Position numbers and translations under genes: made by a program
Notes under the pieces: generated by a model
Databases searched by the model: none
Seen by the model: the letters and a program-made list of their open reading frames with translations, nothing else
Told to the model about the DNA's origin: nothing
From: Allobosea sp. LC85
GTDB lineage: Bacteria > Pseudomonadota > Alphaproteobacteria > Rhizobiales > Beijerinckiaceae
Assembly (NCBI RefSeq): GCF_000735605.1
Contig: NZ_JPKG01000008.1
Coordinates: forward strand, 1-64,000
Direction: 5' to 3'
DNA length: 64,000 nt
Shown: piece by piece, positions 51,911-59,329 of the stretch
Layout of the letters: every line of letters begins with the position of its first letter
How positions within the stretch are numbered: the first letter of the stretch is position 1

Positions 51911-52363
51911 ATGTCAGAGGGACAACTGATGGGAAGGCGCCCGATTTGGGTCCAGACGATTTCGGACGAACAACGCGCCTCCTCGCTGTCCGACCTCGAG
52001 CGCGTCGGCTGCGGGAAAATCATCGGCTATCTCCCGCTTCAGACAGTCCGCATTTTCCTCGGCCTGAAGGTCAAGGACGTCGTACACACGGCATCGTCTC
52101 GCGGAGTTTCCGCAATCAGTATTGGCCCGAAGGACTGCTGCATCAAGAGCGGCGCGCTCTTCGTTTACGATCGCACGCAACTGGCGGCCTTGCTTGAGGC
52201 TTCAACGATGGCGCTCGAGCAATCTAATTTCCCGGGAGAACCCGAGCTTTTTGTCCGCGCAATTGCGCGAGATTGGCTAGAGGCCGATCATCCCGTGATG
52301 CCAATCATCAGGGCAGCATTCGCGAACGGGCATAGGCCCGCGGTGGGTCAGCGATCATTATGA
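51911..52363 (+). CDS. hypothetical protein
   Basis: 150 residues from ATG 51911; ATG 51929 has a better ribosome site (AGAGGGAC). The middle has TISDEQRASSLSDLERVGCG and a helical segment, then RDWLEADHPVMPIIRAAF near the end. No family recognised. Its end overlaps the convergent gene by 16 bases. Confidence 0.55.
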   Translation: MSEGQLMGRRPIWVQTISDEQRASSLSDLERVGCGKIIGYLPLQTVRIFLGLKVKDVVHTASSRGVSAISIGPKDCCIKSGALFVYDRTQLAALLEASTMALEQSNFPGEPELFVRAIARDWLEADHPVMPIIRAAFANGHRPAVGQRSL

Positions 52364-52647
52364 TGATCCTGAGGGCCTTCAATTTCTCCAAATCGGACAC
52401 GCATCGCGTAAGGTCTCTCGCCTTTCAGGCCCTCCACGACCCCGCGGATTACCGAGACGTCAAGCCTTTGCGCGCCAGGCCCGTAAAAATCCTTCCAGTC
52501 CGCCTCGATGAATTTCGAGAGGCGAGATAGCTCAGTCAGTAAGTCATCCTTTGCGAGACTGCCCTTGGCGTCCAGGTGCTCGATGAGCGTCTGGAAGATC
52601 AATCCGTAACCGTTCATAAGCGCTGCGATATTGGAAGCAGAGTGCAT
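52348..52647 (-). CDS. hypothetical protein
   Basis: 99 residues from ATG 52647 with GGAGGTGTCGAG upstream, a strong ribosome site that decides the start. Helical: MNGYGLIFQTLIEHLDAKGS, LAKDDLLTELSRLSKFIEAD, WKDFYGPGAQ, then a charged tail. No family recognised. Confidence 0.6.
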   Translation of the reverse strand: MHSASNIAALMNGYGLIFQTLIEHLDAKGSLAKDDLLTELSRLSKFIEADWKDFYGPGAQRLDVSVIRGVVEGLKGERPYAMRVRFGEIEGPQDHHNDR

Positions 52648-52754
52648 CTCGACACCTCCACAGCGTGAACCACCCTGATCACGCGCTCGCGTCCTTACGC
52701 GAGTCCGGCACTTGAGATAAAGCATCTTCTTGCTTCTTACGCTAGATAATCCAG

Positions 52755-53090
52755 ATGTATCGTGCTTATGCCATTCTGGGCGGAGACAGATTGCCCCCTA
52801 TCGTCAAACATTATCGAAGTCTGCCCTCGGAACTAACGGGTGGAGAAAACAAGGGAGACTTGCTTGGTAGCCCCGTCGTCCTATTGATTGAGGAGACGGG
52901 TGAGGGGGTCTTCCTGTATCGATATGATCGAACCGCGTGGAGCGTTGGCGATACCTGGTACCTGAGCGCTGCCGATGCAGAGGAGCAGGCAATATTCGAA
53001 TACGGAGATTTGATTGGTACTTGGCAGGTAATACCTGACGAGGCTGGAGATGCAGTTGAATTTGCCGTTAGAGCCGCAACGCATAGATAA
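52755..53090 (+). CDS. hypothetical protein
   Basis: 111 residues starting MYRAYAILGGDRLPPIVKHY. Beta-rich centre (VVLLIEETGEGVFLYRYDRT, GDTWYLSAADAEEQ) suggests a small globular protein. The codon use is less GC-extreme than in the flanking catabolic blocks. Function unknown. Confidence 0.55.
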   Translation: MYRAYAILGGDRLPPIVKHYRSLPSELTGGENKGDLLGSPVVLLIEETGEGVFLYRYDRTAWSVGDTWYLSAADAEEQAIFEYGDLIGTWQVIPDEAGDAVEFAVRAATHR

Positions 53091-53120
53091 TTTGAAAACG
53101 GCTCTTCAGGCTGCATGAGA

Positions 53121-53144
53121 GGGGTTATCTGCATCGCTAACCCC
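53121..53144. terminator. hairpin between convergent small genes
   Basis: GGGGTTA (53121-53127), 10-base loop, TAACCCC (53138-53144), in the gap between genes ending at 53090 and 53155. No T-run. Confidence 0.45.
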
Positions 53145-53154
53145 TTGGCGCTGG

Positions 53155-53400
53155 CTATAGGATACGCGATGCTTGTTCGCCGTTTTGCGTGAGCCCTTTT
53201 CTTTTCCGGCATTCTTGCACGTACGCGCGATGCAGTTCCACTATTTGCTCGCGAGACAGTCCCCTCCCTCCTCTATGCGACTCCCTAGCCTTTTCGCGGC
53301 ACTCACCACGATCACCACCCTGAGTCCTCCGCTGCGACTGGGCTTCCGCGACATTCGCAAGCAAGAAAGCCGTGAGAAAAACGGTCAAAGGAATACGCAT
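53155..53400 (-). CDS. small secreted hypothetical protein
   Basis: 81 residues from ATG 53400 (MRIPLTVFLTAFLLANVAEA), with a signal peptide cleaved about residue 20. The mature part is basic with two cysteines (GECREKARESHRGGRG and YVQECRKRKG). No family recognised. Confidence 0.6.
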   Translation of the reverse strand: MRIPLTVFLTAFLLANVAEAQSQRRTQGGDRGECREKARESHRGGRGLSREQIVELHRAYVQECRKRKGLTQNGEQASRIL

Positions 53401-53620
53401 GGTCAGTCCTCTCGCGAAGGGTTTCGACACAGGTGGAACGCACAATACACTGCGCCAACAAATACTGAAGACCACCCCAGGTACAGTTGGGTAAGGTAGA
53501 TCTCGGCGCGATGTTCGATGTCGCCGGTTAGATCGCGATACCTTTCATGGCCGGAGCCTAGTGGTCAGTTGAGTCGTTCGACGTGGCAGTCAGCCCTTGT
53601 GCCGCGATGACCGTTTCTAG

Positions 53621-54136
53621 CTAGGTAAGTGATCGCGTCTGCAAAATGCTGACCGGCGGCCAGGAAACGCACTCTGCGACATCAAAGGTGAACGTGAACG
53701 GCGTGAACGGGCGTCTGGCGAAGTCGAGAGCAGCCTCCCGCTGCGACGCGGGGACCGCCATCGCGATTGTCAGATGCGGCCTCCAGTGCTCCGGGAGGTA
53801 GTGCGGGTCGCAGAGCGCGGGATCGACGCGTGCATGCAACCTTGCGTGGGCTTCGATCAGGCGCTGATCGCGGCTCGGCTCCAGCCACAGCACCAGGGGC
53901 TCGGTAGCGAAGGCTTCCATCCTCTCGAAGGTCAGCGAGAAGGCCGGTTCCCCCACGAGAGCCTCCCCAGCGGCGGCGAGCCTGGATGTCTCGATCGCCG
54001 GGTACCGAGCAAGCGTGATGTGGGGCCAATAGCCAAGCGCGCGTATCGAGGGCTGGCTCTCAAAGGCCGAGGCCTTGTCGACCAGGTCCCAGAAGGGCTT
54101 TGCAGCGCTGCGCGTGCGCAAGGTGATGCCAAACAT
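53621..54136 (-). CDS. 2H phosphoesterase / 2'-5' RNA ligase-like protein
   Basis: 171 residues. Two HxT/S motifs of the 2H superfamily are visible: WPHITLARY (about 37-45) and WRPHLTIAMA (about 118-127), spaced as in the family. Members cut cyclic phosphodiesters in RNA or nucleotides. The gene is single here. Cytoplasmic; substrate unknown. Confidence 0.85.
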   Translation of the reverse strand: MFGITLRTRSAAKPFWDLVDKASAFESQPSIRALGYWPHITLARYPAIETSRLAAAGEALVGEPAFSLTFERMEAFATEPLVLWLEPSRDQRLIEAHARLHARVDPALCDPHYLPEHWRPHLTIAMAVPASQREAALDFARRPFTPFTFTFDVAECVSWPPVSILQTRSLT

Positions 54137-54229
54137 GCTGCAGACTGTGTGCCCCGCCTCGCCCGTTCAAGCAACGGCAGAAGCGGGGCAATGCGCGGGC
54201 TGTTACCGGCAACTGGCGCGCGCCTCCCC

Positions 54230-54720
54230 TCACCCTCCCTTATTGCCGCTCGCATCGAACTGCTTGAGAAAAGCCAGCAGATCGGCGATCCGCTTCTCGT
54301 CCTTCAGGCCGGCATAGATCATCTTGGTGCCCGGCACTTTTGTGCGCGGGTTCTGGATGTAGTCGGCGAAGGTGGCGTCGTCCCAGTTCAGGCCCGACTC
54401 CTTCATCGCGGCGCTGTAGCCATAGCCGTCGCGGGTTCCGGCCTTCTGGCCGATCACGCCGTTCAGCGTCGGCCCGACCGTGTTCTTTGCGGCATCACCA
54501 AGCTGATGGCAGGCGCGGCACTGGGCATAGATCTTCTCGCCGGCTGCGGCATCCTGCGCGCGGCCGGCTCAAGCATCGGACCGAAAAGTGGAATCCGGTT
54601 TTCGGAAGAATCCGATGCTCAAACAAAGAGCTAGATCGCCGCTCCTGCGTCCGAACGGACGCACGGCGATCTAGGCGGCGGCCGCGAGCAGCGCGGCGCC
54701 CAGAGAGAGGCAAGCTTCAT
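54230..54720 (-). pseudogene. c-type cytochrome gene interrupted by a palindromic element
   Basis: The 5' end reads MKLASL, then a two-base contraction of a CT run shifts to the signal-peptide frame LGAALLAAAA. The 102-base element follows (54572-54673). After it the mature cytochrome resumes with AGRAQDAAAGEKIYAQ, the heme site CRACH, NTVGPTLNGVIGQKAGTRDG, the Met-ligand region VPGTKMIYAG and the end at 54230. In the signal-peptide frame the insertion is an exact multiple of three but has TAG at one end and TGA at the other. The protein cannot be made with its signal. It follows the sulfite dehydrogenase genes and was presumably their electron acceptor. Confidence 0.85.
54572..54673 (+). repeat. 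dispersed palindromic element, long form (copy 6), inside a gene
   Basis: Same two-hairpin structure as copy 1, differing by a few bases (one extra base in hairpin B, and GAAGAA for GAAAAA in the bulge of hairpin A). Unlike the other five copies it lies inside a coding sequence and in the opposite orientation to it. Confidence 0.9.
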
Positions 54721-54738
54721 GTCGATTGAGTCCTATTC

Positions 54739-55092
54739 CTATGGTTTGGGCGCGAAGGGGCTGACCCAGCCGCCGGCCTGGGCCGGCGCCTTCGGCGGAA
54801 AAGCCTGGGCGAGATAGTCGAGCAGGATCGCGCGCATCTCGGGGTCGGGCGGCGGCATGCTGTGCTTCTCGGTCATCCAGGTCAGGGTTTCGTCCCAGCG
54901 GGCGCGATCCATGCCCTGCCGGCCGACGACCTTCATCGAATGGCAGCCGATGCAGTAGCCAAAGGTTTCGTCGCGGCCGCGGAAATCGGGCAGCGTCTCG
55001 GGGGTCTCCTCCTGGGCGAAGCTGCCGGAGGCGGAGAGGAGGATGGCCGCAAGAGCGGCCATCCGGAGCGAGCGAAGACCGGGCATCGTCAA
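54739..55092 (-). CDS. c-type cytochrome subunit of sulfite dehydrogenase (SorB-like)
   Basis: 117 residues with a signal peptide (to about 26, SFAQ). A single heme site CIGCH (near 47) and a downstream Met (about KHSMPPPDP) for axial ligation. ATGA overlap with the catalytic subunit gene (55089-55092) marks it as the partner. It would pass electrons from the molybdenum subunit to the respiratory chain in the periplasm. Confidence 0.85.
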   Translation of the reverse strand: MTMPGLRSLRMAALAAILLSASGSFAQEETPETLPDFRGRDETFGYCIGCHSMKVVGRQGMDRARWDETLTWMTEKHSMPPPDPEMRAILLDYLAQAFPPKAPAQAGGWVSPFAPKP

Positions 55093-56405
55093 CCGACCAG
55101 GATCGCGGTGCGGTGGAACGGGTTGGAGCCGTAGCCCTGCGGGTTCCAGTTGGTCGCGACATGCGGCTGGGCGACCCCGCGGGAATCCGTCGCGCGGGCC
55201 CAGAGCTCGAAATAGCCCTCGCTCGGCAAGGTCACCGTCCCGGTCCAGCGCACCCAGTCGTAGCGGTTCTTCGGCTTCGCCAGCGTCATCGCCTGCCAGC
55301 GCTGGCCGGCATCGAAGGAGACCTCGACCTTTGCGACCTCGTGATCGCCGGCCCAGGCTGCGCCGCGCAGGGCGATCTCGCGCGTCGCTGCGGGCAGGCG
55401 CGTGCCATTGGCCGGCGCGGTGATGATCGAGCGCACCGGCATCGAGGTCATGTCGGTGAAGTTGGTCTTGCCGTCGGCATTCGAGCCGGGAACGATCGGC
55501 ACGGTCGGGATACGGTAGGAGGTTCCTCCCATGCCCTGCCCGTCATGCGGCGTCGCGCGCACCAGGATCCGGTTCAGCCATTTCGACGAGAGCGAGGCCG
55601 GCCAGCCCGGGACGACCAGGCGCAACGGGCCGCCATGGATATGCGGCAGCGGCTCGCCGTTCATCGCCCAGACGATCAGCGAATGCGGCTCGAGCGCCTT
55701 CTCGATCGGCATGCCGCGCGAGATCGCATCGCGGCTGGCGTCGCCGGAGAGATGCGGATCGGCACCGAAATGGCCGGTGAATTTGGCGCTGGGCTTGAGG
55801 CCCGCCGCCTTCAGCACATCGGCAAGCCGCACCCCGGTCCATTCGGCGCAACCGGCGCCGCCATTGGTCCATTGGTTGCCGCGTCCCGCCGGCTGGTAGA
55901 AGGAGCGGCCATTGCCGCCGCATTCCAGCACCATCCGGAAGGTCTGCGCAGCGAAGCGGGATTTCAGCTCGGCGAGCGTGAGGGTCAGCGGCTTCTCGAC
56001 CTCGCCCTCGATCTTCAGCTGCCAGGTCTCGGCATTCGTCACCGGCTCCGGGATCTGGCCGTTATTGCGAATGAAGAACTTGGCGATCGGCGTGGTGTCG
56101 TCATCGAGCAGGTTTTCCGGCGTCTCGGCGACCAGCGGGCGGTCTCCCAGCAGCACCAGGCCCTTGTCCTTCCCGGGATAATCGAAGGGCTGCGGGCCCT
56201 TCGGCGGGGCGGCAGTCGGTGCGCCCTGCGCGGCGGCGGGCGAGACGGCTGAGAGCCGCGGCAGCCCGCCGACCGCGATTCCGAGCGCGGCCAGGCTGCC
56301 GCCGAGCAGGAGGCGTCGCGACGCGCGTGGCGCAATCGGACTGTCGGGGACTGAAACGTGATGCGGTTCGGCGGCGGCATCCCGCGCCTGGACGTCTTCC
56401 AACAT
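55089..56405 (-). CDS. sulfite dehydrogenase molybdenum subunit (SorA-like)
   Basis: 438 residues from ATG 56405, with GGGAGAAG upstream; ATG 56426 is an alternative. Tat signal SRRLLLGGSLAALGIAVGG. Sulfite oxidase fold: the molybdenum ligand Cys in LECGGNGRSF, GGAGCAEWTGVRLADVL, HIHGGPLRLVVPGW, and a C-terminal dimerisation domain with EVAKVEVSFDAGQRWQ. It oxidises sulfite to sulfate in the periplasm with the cytochrome subunit. SorA proteins lack a heme b5 domain, and none is seen. Confidence 0.9.
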   Translation of the reverse strand: MLEDVQARDAAAEPHHVSVPDSPIAPRASRRLLLGGSLAALGIAVGGLPRLSAVSPAAAQGAPTAAPPKGPQPFDYPGKDKGLVLLGDRPLVAETPENLLDDDTTPIAKFFIRNNGQIPEPVTNAETWQLKIEGEVEKPLTLTLAELKSRFAAQTFRMVLECGGNGRSFYQPAGRGNQWTNGGAGCAEWTGVRLADVLKAAGLKPSAKFTGHFGADPHLSGDASRDAISRGMPIEKALEPHSLIVWAMNGEPLPHIHGGPLRLVVPGWPASLSSKWLNRILVRATPHDGQGMGGTSYRIPTVPIVPGSNADGKTNFTDMTSMPVRSIITAPANGTRLPAATREIALRGAAWAGDHEVAKVEVSFDAGQRWQAMTLAKPKNRYDWVRWTGTVTLPSEGYFELWARATDSRGVAQPHVATNWNPQGYGSNPFHRTAILVG

Positions 56406-56437
56406 GGTGTCTTCTCCCGAGGACATGTTCCTCGCTG

Positions 56438-56468
56438 GAGACGACGCCGGGCGGATGCGATTTATTCC
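56438..56468 (-). promoter_or_regulatory. candidate ECF-type promoter of the sulfite dehydrogenase genes
   Basis: On the minus strand GGAATAAA (56468-56461) is followed after about 15 bases by CGTCGTCTC (56446-56438), a -35/-10 like arrangement about 30-60 bases before the SorA start and in the gap after the anti-sigma gene. No transcript evidence. Confidence 0.35.
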
Positions 56469-56505
56469 AGGTCGAGAGAAAAATTCCGGCGGAGAGAAAA
56501 AGCCC

Positions 56506-57309
56506 TCAGCCTACGCAGGCCGGGCGGAGGCTGCGCGCCTCGGCCAACGCCGCGATCTGCTCGCGCGGGATGCTGCGCTCATCCTCTGTCAGCCTGGCGA
56601 CGAGTGCGGCAATGCCGTCGAGGCGGGCGGGATCGATGCCCTGCCCGATCAGGGCGTAGCTCGCATGATGGCCGCGCCAGGCACGGATCGCGAAACCCTC
56701 GCGATCCTGCGCGGCCGGCCGCCCCGGCAGGCTGTCATCGGCGGGTGCGATCCACAGGCCGACGCGACAGCCATTGGGCCCGACATAGCCGGCGAGCACG
56801 CCGCCGCCGCGCCGCACGGATGGGTCGAGCGACAGATGCACGAGGCGCAATGAGGCGAGCGACAGGTCCGGCAGGGCGTCGACATCGGCCCCCGCCAGCT
56901 CGATGCCGAGGCGCTGCGCCTGGGCGGCGGGCCCTTGGCCGGGCGGGAGCTGCGAGAGCCAGAGCCGATGCGCGGCGACGGCTGCGGTCAGCCGCGACGC
57001 TGCCGGGCCTGTGCGAGACAGGCCGAACCAGGCCATGCCAAGCCCGCAGGCGATGAGCAGCGCCGCCGCCACCGGCAGCCATGGCCGGGGTTTTGGCCGG
57101 GTTTGCGGCGGCAAAGCGAAGGCCGGCGCCTCCTCCTGCGGGGGCAGCGCGCGCATGCTGGCACGCAGATGCGTCAGCGTCGCGACTTTCGCGGCGGTCT
57201 CGCGATCGGCCGCAATCGCGGCTGCGACCTCAGCCGCCTGGTCCGGCTCCAGCTCGCCATCGACATAGGCGTTAAGCAGATCCCAGGACATGGTTTCGCG
57301 CGTCGTCAC
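56506..57309 (-). CDS. anti-sigma factor
   Basis: 267 residues from GTG 57309, two bases after the sigma-factor stop and preceded by GGGTGGGTGAC; ATG 57291 lacks a ribosome site. N-terminal sigma-binding helices (WDLLNAYVDGELEPDQAAEV) without the HxxxCxxC zinc motif. A single membrane helix (WLPVAAALLIACGLGMAWFG) and a periplasmic domain of about 160 residues with GFAIRAWRGHHASYALIG, the RsiW-like C-terminus. It holds the sigma factor at the membrane until a periplasmic signal releases it. Confidence 0.88.
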   Translation of the reverse strand: MTTRETMSWDLLNAYVDGELEPDQAAEVAAAIAADRETAAKVATLTHLRASMRALPPQEEAPAFALPPQTRPKPRPWLPVAAALLIACGLGMAWFGLSRTGPAASRLTAAVAAHRLWLSQLPPGQGPAAQAQRLGIELAGADVDALPDLSLASLRLVHLSLDPSVRRGGGVLAGYVGPNGCRVGLWIAPADDSLPGRPAAQDREGFAIRAWRGHHASYALIGQGIDPARLDGIAALVARLTEDERSIPREQIAALAEARSLRPACVG

Positions 57310-57310
57310 G

Positions 57311-57865
57311 TCACCCACCCGCCTGGCGGCGCCGTGCCGGGAGGACGCGGAGATTGCCGCCCTCGATCGCCTCGAGCAGCGCAATCCGCGCCCGGCTGAT
57401 CCGGCTCATCACGGTCCCCTGGGGAATGCCGAGGATCTCGGCCGCCTCGCCATAGCGAAAGCCCGCCAGATCGATCAGTTCGAGGATGTCCCGGTGCGAC
57501 GGATCGAGACGCTCAAACGCCTGGCGCACGGTGATCTCGGCGATCAGGCGGTCGTGATGGCGCCAATGGCCGCCCTCAGGGGCTTCCACTTCCGCGGCGG
57601 CGAGCACGGAGGCCTGCCCGCGGCGATGCTCGTCGATCCAGAGATTGCGCAGGATGGTGAACAGCCAGGGCCGGACGCGCTCGTCCTCCTCGGGCGGCGA
57701 AGCGGCCAGCGCCTTCATGGCGCAGGATTGCAGCAGATCGGCCGCCGCATCCCGGCTGCCGCTCAGCCGCAGCGCATAGAAGAACAGGCGGTCCCAGTTC
57801 CGGCGCAGGGCACGCTCGACGACGATACGCAGGATGAGCTCCTCCGCGATGGCTTTCAGCGCCAT
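57311..57865 (-). CDS. ECF RNA polymerase sigma factor
   Basis: 184 residues. Region 2 (DRLFFYALRLSGSRDAAADLLQ, WLFTILRNLWIDEHRR) and region 4 (LDPSHRDILELIDLAGFRYG, AEILGIPQGTVMSRISRAR). Region 3 is absent as in ECF factors. Followed by its anti-sigma and then sulfite dehydrogenase genes; in Sinorhizobium meliloti ECF factors RpoE1/RpoE4 respond to sulfite and control a sulfite dehydrogenase, so a similar role is likely. Confidence 0.93.
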   Translation of the reverse strand: MALKAIAEELILRIVVERALRRNWDRLFFYALRLSGSRDAAADLLQSCAMKALAASPPEEDERVRPWLFTILRNLWIDEHRRGQASVLAAAEVEAPEGGHWRHHDRLIAEITVRQAFERLDPSHRDILELIDLAGFRYGEAAEILGIPQGTVMSRISRARIALLEAIEGGNLRVLPARRRQAGG

Positions 57866-57996
57866 CCTATCGCAGAGGCGCCAGGGCTTCTCAAGGCTTG
57901 GGCGGGAATGTCGGTTCGGCGGTCCGACTGGGCGCTGCTTCGGCGAACGCCTGGGGCTTCGGCCATCCGATGACGGGATAGGCGCTGCGTCGTCTC

Positions 57997-58014
57997 AAGG
58001 AATCTTAATTCCTT
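57997..58014. promoter_or_regulatory. inverted repeat between sigma-factor and diguanylate cyclase genes
   Basis: AAGGAAT-CTTA-ATTCCTT, perfect 7-bp arms, in the 230-base divergent gap. GGAAT recurs here and in the candidate promoter before SorA, so it could be a sigma-factor-related element or an operator. Confidence 0.4.
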
Positions 58015-58098
58015 TCTCGCAGATTGAAGGAATGACGCTGCCATGAAGGAACCTCCCGACCTCGCCTGAAGCTCCAGAGGCCAGGTCCCAAAGACGCG

Positions 58099-59271
58099 AT
58101 GGACATGGACCTTCCGACCCTCTGGTATCTGACCGTTGGAACACTGGTGGTCGCCACCGCGATGACCCTGTGGGAGCGGAAGGCGCATGGCCAGCGCTCA
58201 CGCCCACTCGGAATTTGGGCCGCGAGCTATGTCGTCTTCGCCATCGGCTGCCTCATCGCCATGAGGCGCGAGGCGTTCCCTGGTGTGACGGGCCCGGCAC
58301 TCGCCAATATCATCATGGTCCTGGGCTACCTGATGGTTCTCCACGGCGTCCGATGCCTCGATGGGCGAGTAGGCATCGTCTGGTCCGCCGCGCTGCTCAT
58401 CGCTCTCACCGCAGCCTGGGCCATCGGCGGCGAAGCGTTTCCGGTTTTCTTCTGGACCCATGTCGCCTCGTTACCCATCGCTCTGATCTGCGGCCTGACA
58501 GCCCTCGCCTTGTTGCGCAGTCGTGCGGTCAGGGAGCTTCGCTCCCGGCCGGTCGCCGTCGCGGTCTTCGTCTGCCACGGCGTGTTCTATCTCCTGCGCG
58601 CGACCGTCGCGCCATGGCTCGTCGCATTCTACGGCGAGGGTCTGCTGCTGGTTCTCGCCAAGGTCACGATGTACGAGGCCGTTCTCTTCACGGTCGCGAT
58701 GCCGATGGCCTTCATGGCACTGATCCGCGAGGAGTATCAGGCTCAGCTCCTGGCCGATTCCCGCACGGACTTCCTCACCGGGCTGCGCAACCGCCAAGGG
58801 TTTTTCGAGTACGGAGCCAGGGCGCTAAAGGATTTGGCGGCGCAGCGGCCGGTTTCGCTCCTCGCGTTCGACCTCGATCATTTCAAGGCGATCAATGACC
58901 GCTATGGCCACGACGCCGGCGATGCGGTGCTCAAACTCTTCGCCACGGTGTCGCGCGACATAGCTGGCGCGGACGGCGTCATCGGCCGATTGGGCGGGGA
59001 AGAGTTTGCCATCCTGCTACCGGGTCAGGACAGCCTGGCGGCAAGCCAGATCGGTGAGGCTGTCGCCAGGGGATTTTCTGAACGCGCCGCGCGCAGCGAT
59101 GGATTGAAGATGACGGCCACCGTCAGCATCGGGCTGGCTGAAGCGCAATCGCACGCTATCGAACTCGCCGCGCTTCTCTCGGCCGCCGATCTCGCCCTCT
59201 ACAAGGCAAAAGCGCTCGGAAGGAATCGCATTCAGGTGGCGACGACGGGGATGGTTTCCGAAGCCGCCTGA
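58099..59271 (+). CDS. membrane diguanylate cyclase (GGDEF)
   Basis: 390 residues from ATG 58099. About six membrane helices in the first 210 residues, then a GGDEF domain with signature RLGGEEFAIL and the nucleotide-binding FDLDHFKAINDRYGHDAGD segment. The active motif GGEEF is intact, so it should make c-di-GMP. The allosteric RxxD site five residues upstream is not present (GADG). Single-gene unit divergent from the ECF operon. Confidence 0.92.
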   Translation: MDMDLPTLWYLTVGTLVVATAMTLWERKAHGQRSRPLGIWAASYVVFAIGCLIAMRREAFPGVTGPALANIIMVLGYLMVLHGVRCLDGRVGIVWSAALLIALTAAWAIGGEAFPVFFWTHVASLPIALICGLTALALLRSRAVRELRSRPVAVAVFVCHGVFYLLRATVAPWLVAFYGEGLLLVLAKVTMYEAVLFTVAMPMAFMALIREEYQAQLLADSRTDFLTGLRNRQGFFEYGARALKDLAAQRPVSLLAFDLDHFKAINDRYGHDAGDAVLKLFATVSRDIAGADGVIGRLGGEEFAILLPGQDSLAASQIGEAVARGFSERAARSDGLKMTATVSIGLAEAQSHAIELAALLSAADLALYKAKALGRNRIQVATTGMVSEAA

Positions 59272-59329
59272 CGCCGAGCGGAGGGACGAATGGCAACGGA
59301 CTGCCTGCGCACCGCTCGTCCGTCAAACC

